Origin: Nonomuraea angiospora
GTDB lineage: Bacteria; Actinomycetota; Actinomycetes; Streptosporangiales; Streptosporangiaceae
Direction of reading: 5' to 3'
DNA: 64,000 nucleotides
Assembly (NCBI RefSeq): GCF_014873145.1
Contig: NZ_JADBEK010000001.1
Location: forward strand, 6,510,001 to 6,574,000
Made by a program: the position numbers and the translations under genes. The notes under the pieces are model-generated. The model saw only the letters and a list, made by a program, of their open reading frames with translations, was not told the origin of the DNA and searched no databases. Positions 55,990 to 63,911 of this stretch are shown here, in pieces (within the stretch, counting starts at the first letter, position 1; the number at the start of each line of letters is the position of its first letter).

Positions 55990-56840
55990 AGACCATGAAA
56001 CGGTCGGTGCTGTCGCTGTCCCGCGTCACGGGCAGGATCACGTCGGGGGTGCGGGTGCTGCCGTCGTTCCTGATCGTGGGGGCGCAGCGGTGCGGCACCA
56101 CCTCGCTCTACCGTGCGCTGGCCCAGCATCCGCTGCTGCTCAAGCCGGTGCTGCACAAGGGGGTGCACTACTTCGACGTCGGCTACGGGCGGGGAGTGCA
56201 CTGGTATCAGGGGCACTTCCCGCTGCGGATGAGCGCCGGGCTGGTCGAGCACCGGTACGGCTCGCGGGCGCTGGCCTTCGAGTCGTCCCCCTATTACCTG
56301 TTCCATCCGCTGGCCGGGGAGCGGATCGCGGCAGACCTGCCCGAGGTGCGGCTGATCGTGCTCGTACGCGATCCGGTCGAGCGGGCCTGCTCGGCCCACG
56401 CCCACGAGCTGGCCAGGGGCTACGAGACGGAGTCGCTGCTGGCGCACGCGATCGAGCTGGAGCCCGAGCGGCTGGCGGGGGCCGAGGAGGCGCTGCGCGA
56501 GTCGCCCTTCTCCCTGCACCACTCCCACCGCCACCACGCCTACCTGGCCCGCGGGCGCTACGCCGACCAGCTCGACCGGCTGGAGGCCCTGGTCGGCCGC
56601 GAGCGGATCCTGGTGCTCGACAGCCATCGGTTCTTCGCCGAGCCGGAGACCGCCTACGACCGGGTGCTGGCGTTCCTGGGCGTGCCGCATCTCGGCTATC
56701 CGCTGTTCGAGCGGCACAACGGCCGCCCCCTGCCGCGGCCGGTGCCGGCGGCGCTGGCGCGGGAGCTGCGCGACCACTTCGAGCCGTACGACGCCCGGCT
56801 GGTGCGGTGGCTGGGCGGTGAGCCTTCGTGGCGGCGGTGA
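55986..56840 (+). CDS. PAPS-dependent sulfotransferase 1
   Basis: A 284-residue sulfotransferase. The 5'-phosphosulfate loop is FLIVGAQRCGTTSLYRAL (28-45), and the 3'-phosphate-binding segment is LVRDPVERACSAH (126-138). This form (RCGTTS) is like the heparan-sulfate/carbohydrate sulfotransferase group, which suits transfer of sulfate to a sugar. The GTG start overlaps the previous stop by 4 nt; an ATG at 55995 is possible. PAPS would come from CysDN plus the CysC-like kinase at the ends of the locus. Confidence 0.9.
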   Translation: MKTMKRSVLSLSRVTGRITSGVRVLPSFLIVGAQRCGTTSLYRALAQHPLLLKPVLHKGVHYFDVGYGRGVHWYQGHFPLRMSAGLVEHRYGSRALAFESSPYYLFHPLAGERIAADLPEVRLIVLVRDPVERACSAHAHELARGYETESLLAHAIELEPERLAGAEEALRESPFSLHHSHRHHAYLARGRYADQLDRLEALVGRERILVLDSHRFFAEPETAYDRVLAFLGVPHLGYPLFERHNGRPLPRPVPAALARELRDHFEPYDARLVRWLGGEPSWRR

Positions 56841-58093
56841 CCGCGGTCGCGGACCGGCGGCTGCGGCGCGGCGGGATCGCGGGGGTGCTGGGGGCGGGGT
56901 GCGGGGCGCTCGCGCAGTTCGTGCTCGTGATGGTCGTGACGAGGGCGTTCAGCCCGGCCGACGCCGGGGCGTTCTTCACGGTCACCGCGGTGGCGCTCAT
57001 GGCGGCGGGGATCGCCAAGCTGGACGCGGGGAACGGGCTCGTGTTCTTCATCGCGCGGGCGAAGACGTACGACTATCTCGGCATATCCGGATATATCCGG
57101 GCGGCGCTCGTGCCCTGTGTAGTGGCCTCCTGCGTCGCGGGGGTCGCCCTCTACCCGCGGCTGGGCCCGCTCGCCGCGATCCTGCCCGTCATGGTGGCGG
57201 GGGACGTGCTGCTGGCCGCCACCCGGGGGTTCGGGGCCATGCGGCCCACCGTGCTCGTGGACGGGCTGCTGGTGCCGTTCTCGCAGCTCGCGCTGGTCAC
57301 CTGCGCCGCGCTGGCGGGGGCGGTCGCGTGGCTGCCGGTGGCGTGGGGGGCGCCGTACGCGCTGGTGGCGGTCATCGCGCGGGCGGAGCTGCGGGGGCGG
57401 GTGCCGCGCAGCCCGTATCTGCCGGGGACGGCTCGTGACCTGTGGCGGCACACGGCTCCCCGGTCGGTCGCGGGGGCGATCCAGGCGGTGTTCCAGCGGC
57501 TGGACATCGTGGTCGTCGCGCTGCTCGGCGGGCCCGCGCAGGCCGCCGTCTACACGGCCGCCACCCGGTTCAAGGTGGTCGGGCAGCTCGCGAGCCAGGG
57601 GCTGGCGCAGGCCGTACAAGCTCGGCTGGTGAGCGCGCTCGCCGACGGCGAGCGGGCGCGGGCCGGTGAGCTGTACCAGACCGCCACGATCTGGCTGGTG
57701 CTGCTCACCTGGCCGGTGTGGCTGGCGTACGCGGCGCTGGCGCCGTGGCTGCTGCGGCTCTTCGGCCCCACGTACGGGTCCGCGGTCCCGGTGGCGCTCG
57801 TGCTGGCGGGCACGATGATGGTGGCGACGGCCTGCGGGATGGTCGACGTCGTGCTGACGGCCGCCGGGCACACGGGCACGAGCCTGCTCAACCTGGTGGC
57901 GGCGATCGCCTGCACGGTGGGGCTGGACGTGGCCCTGATCCCCGTCCATGGCGCGTTCGGGGCGGTCATCGGCTGGTCGGGCGGCGTGCTCGTCAAGAAC
58001 CTCCTCCCGCTGTGGCAACTGCACCGCCGCTACGGCCTCCACCCCTTCGGCCGCCACACCCTGCCAGCGCTGCTTCACCGGAGGGTGGTATGA
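56828..58093 (+). CDS. Wzx-like polysaccharide flippase (MOP superfamily)
   Basis: A 421-residue protein with about twelve membrane segments. The N-terminus GGIAGVLGAGCGALAQFVLVMVVTRAFSPADAGAFFTV is the typical polysaccharide-transporter start (xxxRxLxxxxxGxF), and the middle HTAPRSVAGAIQAVFQRLDIVVVALLGG matches the repeated half. It would flip undecaprenyl-linked oligosaccharide to the outer face. The GTG start overlaps the sulfotransferase by 13 nt. Co-occurrence with Wzy- and Wzz-like genes supports a Wzx/Wzy pathway. Confidence 0.9.
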   Translation: MAAVTAVADRRLRRGGIAGVLGAGCGALAQFVLVMVVTRAFSPADAGAFFTVTAVALMAAGIAKLDAGNGLVFFIARAKTYDYLGISGYIRAALVPCVVASCVAGVALYPRLGPLAAILPVMVAGDVLLAATRGFGAMRPTVLVDGLLVPFSQLALVTCAALAGAVAWLPVAWGAPYALVAVIARAELRGRVPRSPYLPGTARDLWRHTAPRSVAGAIQAVFQRLDIVVVALLGGPAQAAVYTAATRFKVVGQLASQGLAQAVQARLVSALADGERARAGELYQTATIWLVLLTWPVWLAYAALAPWLLRLFGPTYGSAVPVALVLAGTMMVATACGMVDVVLTAAGHTGTSLLNLVAAIACTVGLDVALIPVHGAFGAVIGWSGGVLVKNLLPLWQLHRRYGLHPFGRHTLPALLHRRVV

Positions 58094-58974
58094 CCGTCCT
58101 GGTGACGGGGTTGCCGAGGAGCGGGACGAGCTGGACCGGCAAGATGCTCGCCGCCGGCGGCGACCTGGTCTACGTCAACGAGCCGCTCAACCCGCAGCAC
58201 CCGCCCGGCCGCTGCCCGGGGGTGCTCAGGGCCACCGTGACCCACCGGTTCCAATACATCTGCGACGACAACGCCGCCGACTGGCTGCCCGCCTTCCGCG
58301 ACACGGTCGCTCTGCGCTACCGCTGGCTGTCCGAGCTGCGCGCCAACCGCTCCCCGTACGACCTGGCCCGCCTGCTGCGCTACGGCACCGCCTTCGCCTT
58401 CGGCCGCCTGACGGGCCGCCGGGCGCTGCTGGACGACCCGTTCGCGGTGCTGAGCGCGGGCTGGTTCGCCGCTTCCCTGGGCTGCCGGGTGATCGCGCTG
58501 GTGCGGGATCCGGTGTCGTTCGTGGCGAGCTGGCAGCGGCTCGGCTGGACGGTCTACTTCCACGAGCTGCTCGAACAGCCGCTCCTGGTCCGCGACCACC
58601 CCGAGCTGCTGGAGCTGCGCGCGCTCGTCGGCTCCCAGGACCGCCTCGCCAAGGCGGCCGCGCTGTGGCGGGCGACCCGCGCGATCCTGGAGCGCACGCC
58701 CGGCGTCCGCGTCACCTCGTACGAGTCGCTGGCCGCCGACCCGCTGACCGGCTTCCGCGACCTGTACGCCTACGCCGGCCTGCCCTGGACGCCCGCGGCC
58801 GAACGCCGCATCACGCGGGCCTGCACGGGCCCGTCCGGAGCGGCCACGGGGTTCGCCTGGTCGGGCCTGTCCCGCACGGCCTACCGCCCCATGGACTCCC
58901 GCCGCGCGCTCGACACCGCCGCCCGGGGGCTCAGCCCGCAGGACGCCGCCCGGGTCCGCGCCCTCACCTCATGA
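58090..58974 (+). CDS. PAPS-dependent sulfotransferase 2
   Basis: A 294-residue sulfotransferase. The 5'-phosphosulfate loop is VTGLPRSGTSWTGKML (5-20), and the 3'-phosphate segment is ALVRDPVSFVASWQRLGW (about 136-153). Its P-loop differs from that of sulfotransferase 1, so it likely modifies another position or acceptor. The ATG overlaps the flippase stop by 4 nt. Its 3' end overlaps the convergent glycosyltransferase by 11 nt. Confidence 0.9.
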   Translation: MTVLVTGLPRSGTSWTGKMLAAGGDLVYVNEPLNPQHPPGRCPGVLRATVTHRFQYICDDNAADWLPAFRDTVALRYRWLSELRANRSPYDLARLLRYGTAFAFGRLTGRRALLDDPFAVLSAGWFAASLGCRVIALVRDPVSFVASWQRLGWTVYFHELLEQPLLVRDHPELLELRALVGSQDRLAKAAALWRATRAILERTPGVRVTSYESLAADPLTGFRDLYAYAGLPWTPAAERRITRACTGPSGAATGFAWSGLSRTAYRPMDSRRALDTAARGLSPQDAARVRALTS

Positions 58975-59857
58975 GGCGGGCGACCAGGCTGCCGCCCAGC
59001 AGCCGCAGCGCGAACGGCAGGTCGTCGACCAGATAGCGGCGGGCCAGCCGTCCCGGCTCGCACCCCAGCCGGTACGCCCACTCCAGCCCGGTCCTGCGCA
59101 TCCATCCCGGCGCCCTGGAGACCGTGCCGGCGGCGAACGCGATCGCCGCCCCGCACCCCACGAACCACGCCTCCGGCAGCTCCTCCCGCAGGTCGGCGAT
59201 GAGCCGGTCCTGCCGGGGGAACCCGAGCCCGACGAACACCACCCTCGGCCGGGCCGCGGCCACCATCCTCCGGACGCGCGCGCTCCCCTCGGGGGTCGTG
59301 TCGAAGTGGTACGGCGGCGCGTGGACCCCGCACACCTGCAGCCGGGGGTGACAGCTCGTGAGCTCCTTGGCCGCCCTGCGCGCCACGCCAGGGGGGCCGC
59401 CCAGCAGGTAGACGGGCCAGCCCCGGCGGGCGGCGAGCTTGCTGAGCGACCAGATGAGGTCCGCGCCCGTGACCCGCTCGGGCACCGGCGTGCCGAGCAG
59501 CCTGGCCGCCCACACCAGCGGCATCCCGTCGGTCACCACCAGCTCGGCGGTGCACACGAGCTCTCGCAGGGCGGGGTCGGTGGCGGCGGCTCGGCAGATG
59601 TCGATGTTGGGGGTGACGATCCGGCCGCCCCTGCCGGCCTCCAGCTCGCCCTCCACCCACCGGACCACCTCGTCCTCGGTGAGCGCGTCAACACCGATCC
59701 CGCCCACCCGTACCCGATCCCACCGGCGGCGGGGCGGCGTGCCCCGTGGCGGCCCGTCGAGGGGCCGCGCTGCGGGCAGGCGGGTGGCGTCCCGGTGCGG
59801 GGCCTCGGGGAGGCGCTGCAGCGGGACGTGTGGAGCGGTGGTCTCGGAGCGAGTCAA
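58964..59857 (-). CDS. WecG/TagA/CpsF-family glycosyltransferase (GT26)
   Basis: A 297-residue enzyme that adds a sugar (often N-acetylmannosamine or its acid) to a lipid-linked acceptor. The core starts at about 50 with VGGIGVDALTEDEVVRWVEG, then VTPNIDICRAA, VVTDGMPLVWAARLLGTPVPERVTGADL, VYLLGGPPGV and VGLGFPRQDRLIADL. The C-terminal Arg-rich region (RRTGLEWAYRL ... RRYLVDDL) is the membrane-association tail. The first 45 residues are Pro/Arg-rich and variable. TTG start with AGGGGG 8 nt upstream; it overlaps the upstream gene stop by 4 nt. Confidence 0.92.
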   Translation of the reverse strand: MTRSETTAPHVPLQRLPEAPHRDATRLPAARPLDGPPRGTPPRRRWDRVRVGGIGVDALTEDEVVRWVEGELEAGRGGRIVTPNIDICRAAATDPALRELVCTAELVVTDGMPLVWAARLLGTPVPERVTGADLIWSLSKLAARRGWPVYLLGGPPGVARRAAKELTSCHPRLQVCGVHAPPYHFDTTPEGSARVRRMVAAARPRVVFVGLGFPRQDRLIADLREELPEAWFVGCGAAIAFAAGTVSRAPGWMRRTGLEWAYRLGCEPGRLARRYLVDDLPFALRLLGGSLVARLMR

Positions 59858-60735
59858 ATGCCGTGCCCCCTACGGTGAAGAGCGGAAAGTACCGCCGGCG
59901 CGGAGATGAGGCCGGCCGCCACCGCCAGGGCGATCGGGGCGCGCGGCTCCCCGGCCCTGGCCCCCATGGCGCGCACGGCCCAGCGGACGGCCTCTCGGCG
60001 GTGGCCGAGCGCCGCGTGGCCGAAGGCCAGCTGGCCGTAGACCCGTGCCGCGCCGCGCGGGTCCACGGCCAGTTCGGGGTGCCGGGCGAGCATCCAGTCG
60101 AGCCCGGCAATGCGGTCCGCCCATCGGGCGACATAGTGGGATCCACCCCAGCGCACCCGCACGAGCGGGCGGTCCACATGGGTGATCGGCCGGCGTCCGG
60201 CGGCGCGCAGGGCCAGGTCCCAGTCCTCGTTCTGGCCGCCCGGGGCGCTCTCGTCCACCCACAGCGCGCCGCGCTCGAACAGGAACGTCGACGAGTGCAC
60301 CATCACCATGCGCGAGCGGACCAGGTCGCCCGCCGTCACCGTGTCGCACCCGGCCAGGCGGGCCACGCGGCGGTGCGCGTACTCCACCTCGATGCCGCAG
60401 CTCGCGAACTCGCCGCCGCGCTCGCCGAGCGCCCGCGTCTGGGCGGCGAGCTTGCCGGGCAGCCACACGTCGTCGTCGTCGCAGAAGGCGACGAGGTCGG
60501 TGTCGCAGGCCGCGATGCCGGTGTTGCGGGCGCCGGGCAGGCCAGGGGTGCGCGTGTTCGGCAGGACCCGGACGCAGGACGGCACCTCGATGTCCCGGGG
60601 GGCGGCGCCGTCGGCGACCACGACCACGGACAGGCGCCCGGGGTGGTCCTGGGCCAGCGCCGACTCCACCGCCTCCCGCAACTGCGCCGGGCGGTCGCCC
60701 CGGGTCGGGATCACCACACCTACGGAGGGGGTCAT
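59854..60735 (-). CDS. GT2-family glycosyltransferase
   Basis: A 293-residue inverting glycosyltransferase. The GT-A nucleotide-binding start is VGVVIPTRGDRPAQLREAVESALAQ, the DxD-type metal motif is in VAFCDDDDVWLPGKL, and the acceptor/base region is GGQNEDWDLALRAAG. The C-terminal 60 residues are helical. It probably elongates the repeat unit on the inner face of the membrane. The ATG at 60735 overlaps the upstream sulfotransferase stop by 4 nt. Confidence 0.92.
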   Translation of the reverse strand: MTPSVGVVIPTRGDRPAQLREAVESALAQDHPGRLSVVVVADGAAPRDIEVPSCVRVLPNTRTPGLPGARNTGIAACDTDLVAFCDDDDVWLPGKLAAQTRALGERGGEFASCGIEVEYAHRRVARLAGCDTVTAGDLVRSRMVMVHSSTFLFERGALWVDESAPGGQNEDWDLALRAAGRRPITHVDRPLVRVRWGGSHYVARWADRIAGLDWMLARHPELAVDPRGAARVYGQLAFGHAALGHRREAVRWAVRAMGARAGEPRAPIALAVAAGLISAPAVLSALHRRGHGI

Positions 60736-61628
60736 GCGAGCCCCCGATAGCCGTAGCGGGCCCTGAGCGGCCACGTGAGGGCGTCGACCACGCGGCGGTC
60801 ACCGTGCGGCAGGCCCGTCACCCACGCGTCGTCCCGGCGCAGCTCGATCCGCCCCACGTGGAAGCGCATCGGGTTGCCGGAGGCGGTGTGGGAGGGCCCG
60901 AGCCAGGCCGTGCGGCCGTCCAGGAAGGGCAGCTCCGGCTCCGCCAGGCCGAGCCTGAGCGCCAGGGAGCTGAGCGTGGGCCCGGGCGCGGCGAGCAGGT
61001 CCTCGTAGCGGACCCTGGTGACGCGGGCCCCGCGTCCCGGCAGGAGCTCCAGCGCGGCGTTCTGGGCCGTCCAGTGGACGGCCGTGTGGGCGGGCCGCCA
61101 CCGGGTCATGGGCCGCCCGTCCTCGGGCCGCCGCACCGTCCTGGCCCAGGAGTGGGCGACGGCGCGCGGGTCCCTGACCACGTGGACGATCCGTACGTCC
61201 ACCCCGGCGGCCACCAGGCAGCAGGCCAGCGACGCGTGCTTGCTGGAGTCGATCACGACCGGCGCGCCCGCGGCCTCGTACAGCAGCCGGTACGCCTGCG
61301 TGTACTCGGCCAGGTCGGGATGCGCGATCCGCGCGATCCTGCGCGTGCGGTCGACCCGGCGCCGCAGCGTCAGGACCTTCCCGGCCAGCGCCGGGCTCCA
61401 TCCGCCGAACGCCCGCTCCCCCACCTGCCGCCAGAAGGGACAGTCGGGAAAGGCCACGCCGCACCCGCACGGCTCCCCCGCGAGCACGCTCCGCTCCCAG
61501 AGGTGTACGACCTCACCGAGCGCGACCACCCCCGGCAGCTCGCCCAGGAGCCGCTCGAGCAGTGTGGTGCCACTGCGCCCGAGGCCGCCCAGGTAGATGA
61601 CCCGGGTGGGGCTTTCGCGGTCGGTCAC
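60732..61628 (-). CDS. PAPS-dependent sulfotransferase 3
   Basis: A 298-residue sulfotransferase. The 5'-phosphosulfate loop is YLGGLGRSGTTLLERLL (12-28), and the 3'-phosphate segment is VHVVRDPRAVAHSWART. A GEPCGCGVAFPDCPFW Cys cluster (51-65) is shared by many actinobacterial carbohydrate sulfotransferases. The GTG at 61628 is preferred because GAAGG lies 9 nt upstream; a GTG at 61655 would add nine residues. The ribosome binding site is inside the terminator stem of the cysDN operon (61630-61670), which could limit or tune its expression. Confidence 0.9.
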   Translation of the reverse strand: MTDRESPTRVIYLGGLGRSGTTLLERLLGELPGVVALGEVVHLWERSVLAGEPCGCGVAFPDCPFWRQVGERAFGGWSPALAGKVLTLRRRVDRTRRIARIAHPDLAEYTQAYRLLYEAAGAPVVIDSSKHASLACCLVAAGVDVRIVHVVRDPRAVAHSWARTVRRPEDGRPMTRWRPAHTAVHWTAQNAALELLPGRGARVTRVRYEDLLAAPGPTLSSLALRLGLAEPELPFLDGRTAWLGPSHTASGNPMRFHVGRIELRRDDAWVTGLPHGDRRVVDALTWPLRARYGYRGLA

Positions 61629-61629
61629 G

Positions 61630-61670
61630 AAAAAGGGCCTTCGCGTCGTGAACACGGAACGCGAAGACCC
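61630..61670 (-). terminator. Intrinsic terminator of cysDN overlapping the sulfotransferase 3 leader
   Basis: On the minus strand GGGTCTTCGCGT (61670-61659) pairs with ACGCGAAGGCCC (61646-61635) with one mismatch. The 12-nt loop contains an extra CGTG/CACG pair, and the stem is followed by TTTTT (61634-61630). It is a textbook rho-independent terminator 46 bp after the cysN stop. The second arm contains the GAAGG ribosome binding site of the next gene. Confidence 0.85.
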
Positions 61671-61715
61671 TATCGCTGAGAGTAATCGAAGGTCGGAGAA
61701 CCCGGAAAGATCTAC

Positions 61716-62978
61716 CTAACGGGCATCGATGACCATGCCGGCGCCGACGGTGCCGTTGGTGGCCTCGTCCACGAGGATGAAGCCGCCGGTGAGCCGGTTA
61801 CGCGCGTAGTCGTCCACGAACAGCGGCTGGGTGATCCGCAGCGACACCCGCCCGATCTCGTTGAGGCCGAGGGAGGTCGCCTCCTCGTCGCGGTGCAGGG
61901 TGTTGACGTCGAGCCGGTAGTGCAGGTCGCGCACCATGGCCCGGGCCGTACGGGTGGTGTGCTTGATCGTCAGCTTGGAGCGCGGCGTCAGCTTGAGCCC
62001 GTCGGCCATCCAGCAGATCATCGCCTCCAGCTCCTGCGCCACCTGCGGCTGGTTGTTGGGCCGGGCGATCATGTCGCCGCGCGAGATGTCGAGGTCGTCC
62101 TCGAAGCGCAGCGTCACCGACATGGGCGGGAACGCCTCCTCCACCGGCCCGTCGAAGGTGTCGATCGAGGCGATGCGGGTCGTGAGCCCCGACGGCAGGT
62201 GCACCACCTCGTCGCCGGGCTTGAGCACGCCGCCCGCGACCTGGCCCGCGTAGCCGCGGTAGTCGTGGAAGGCCTGATCGGTGGCCCGCTGCGGGCGGAT
62301 CACGTACTGGACGGGGAAGCGCACGTCGACCAGGTTGCGGTCGGAAGCGATGTGGACGTTCTCCAGGTGGTGCAGCAGCGACGTGCCGAGGTACCACGGC
62401 ATGTTCTCGGAGCGCGAGACCACGTTGTCGCCGTTGAGCGCGGAGATCGGGATGAAGGTGAGGTCGGCGACGTTCAGCTTGGACGCGAACGCCGTGAACT
62501 CGTCCTTGATCTCCTCGAACCGCTCCTGGGAGTAGCCCACCAGGTCCATCTTGTTGACGGCCAGCACCAGGTGGGGCACCCGCAGCAGCGTGGTCAGGAA
62601 CGCGTGCCGCCGCGACTGCTCCAGCACGCCCTTGCGGGCGTCGATGAGGATGATCGCCAGGTCGGCCGTGGAGGCGCCGGTGACCATGTTGCGGGTGTAC
62701 TGGATGTGGCCGGGCGTGTCGGCGATGATGAACTTCCGCCGGGGCGTCGCGAAGTAGCGGTACGCCACGTCGATCGTGATGCCCTGCTCCCGCTCGGCCC
62801 GCAGGCCGTCGGTCAGCAGCGACAGGTCGGTGTATTCGGTGCCCCGGTCGCGCGAGGTGCGCTCGACCGCCTCCAGCTGGTCCTCGAAGATCGCCTTGGA
62901 GTCGAAGAGCAACCGTCCGATGAGGGTGGACTTACCGTCATCGACACTTCCCGCCGTGGCAAAGCGAAGAATGTCCAT
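61716..62978 (-). CDS. cysN: Sulfate adenylyltransferase GTPase subunit
   Basis: The GTPase subunit of bacterial ATP sulfurylase, which with CysD makes APS from sulfate and ATP. 420 residues. The GTP-binding motifs are GSVDDGKST (10-18), DTPGH (87-91) and NKMD (142-145), followed by EF-Tu-like beta-barrels. No APS-kinase extension is present, unlike the CysNC fusion of mycobacteria; the kinase is the separate fusion at 49067. The stop of cysD and the start of cysN share a base (TAATG), so they are tightly coupled. Confidence 0.97.
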   Translation of the reverse strand: MDILRFATAGSVDDGKSTLIGRLLFDSKAIFEDQLEAVERTSRDRGTEYTDLSLLTDGLRAEREQGITIDVAYRYFATPRRKFIIADTPGHIQYTRNMVTGASTADLAIILIDARKGVLEQSRRHAFLTTLLRVPHLVLAVNKMDLVGYSQERFEEIKDEFTAFASKLNVADLTFIPISALNGDNVVSRSENMPWYLGTSLLHHLENVHIASDRNLVDVRFPVQYVIRPQRATDQAFHDYRGYAGQVAGGVLKPGDEVVHLPSGLTTRIASIDTFDGPVEEAFPPMSVTLRFEDDLDISRGDMIARPNNQPQVAQELEAMICWMADGLKLTPRSKLTIKHTTRTARAMVRDLHYRLDVNTLHRDEEATSLGLNEIGRVSLRITQPLFVDDYARNRLTGGFILVDEATNGTVGAGMVIDAR

Positions 62979-63892
62979 TAGAAGTAGCCTTCCCTCTTCC
63001 TGTCCTCCATCGCGGCCTCCGACGCACGGTCGTCGGCCCTGGTGGCCCCGCGCTCGGTGATCCGGGTGGCCGCGATCTCCTCGATGATCTCCTCGACCGT
63101 GGCGGCCGTGGACTGCACGGCGCCCGTGCACGTCATGTCGCCCACGGTGCGGTAGCGCACCACGGCCTCGAACAGCGGCTCGTCGTCACCCCGCTGCACG
63201 ACCTCGGAGTCGGGCAGCAGCATGCCGTCGCGCTCGAACACCTTGCGGGTGTGGGCGAAGTAGATGGAGGGGATCTCGATGCCCTCGCGCCTGATGTAGT
63301 CCCAGACGTCGAGCTCGGTCCAGTTGGACAGCGGGAAGACGCGGATGTGCTCGCCCTTGCGGATGCGCGAGTTGTAGAGGTTCCACAGCTCGGGGCGCTG
63401 GTTCTTCGGGTCCCACTGGCCGAAGTCGTCGCGGAAGGAGAAGACCCGCTCCTTGGCGCGGGCCTTCTCCTCGTCGCGGCGCGCGCCGCCGAAGACCGCG
63501 TCGAACTCGTGCTCCTCGATCGCGTCGAGCAGCGTGGTGGTCTGCAGGCGGTTGCGCGAGGCGCGCCGCCCGGTCTCCTCGACCACGCGGCCGGCGTCGA
63601 TGGAGTCCTGCACGCTGGCCACGATCAGCCGCGCGCCCAGCTCGGCGGAGCGGCGGTCGCGGAAGTCGATGACCTCGTCGAAGTTGTGGCCCGTGTCGAC
63701 GTGCATGAGCGGGAACGGGATGGCCGCGGGCCAGAACGCCTTCTCCGCGATGCGGAGCATGACGATCGAGTCCTTGCCTCCGGAGAAGAGCAGACAGGGA
63801 CGCTCGAACTCGGCCGCCACCTCGCGCATGATGTGAATGGCTTCGGCTTCGAGCACGTCGAGCTGCGACGTCGTGTAGTCGCGCTGGAGCAT
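62978..63892 (-). CDS. cysD: Sulfate adenylyltransferase catalytic subunit
   Basis: The PP-loop subunit of ATP sulfurylase. 304 residues, full length. PP-loop SGGKDS (37-42), then HVDTGHNFDEVIDFRD, FGGARRDEEKARAKERVFSFRD, FPLSNWTELDVWDYI and MTCTGAVQSTAATV are characteristic. GGAGGAAG precedes the ATG. Provides APS for sulfate assimilation and, via the APS kinase, PAPS for sulfation. Firm. Confidence 0.97.
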   Translation of the reverse strand: MLQRDYTTSQLDVLEAEAIHIMREVAAEFERPCLLFSGGKDSIVMLRIAEKAFWPAAIPFPLMHVDTGHNFDEVIDFRDRRSAELGARLIVASVQDSIDAGRVVEETGRRASRNRLQTTTLLDAIEEHEFDAVFGGARRDEEKARAKERVFSFRDDFGQWDPKNQRPELWNLYNSRIRKGEHIRVFPLSNWTELDVWDYIRREGIEIPSIYFAHTRKVFERDGMLLPDSEVVQRGDDEPLFEAVVRYRTVGDMTCTGAVQSTAATVEEIIEEIAATRITERGATRADDRASEAAMEDRKREGYF

Positions 63893-63911
63893 GGGAGCTT
63901 CCTCCGGCGGT

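Noticed and set aside
49067..63892. Reading the sulfur genes as ordinary cysteine assimilation only
   Set aside because: No APS/PAPS reductase or sulfite reductase is present in the window, while three sulfotransferases and glycan-export genes are; still, cysD-cysN may also serve cysteine synthesis.
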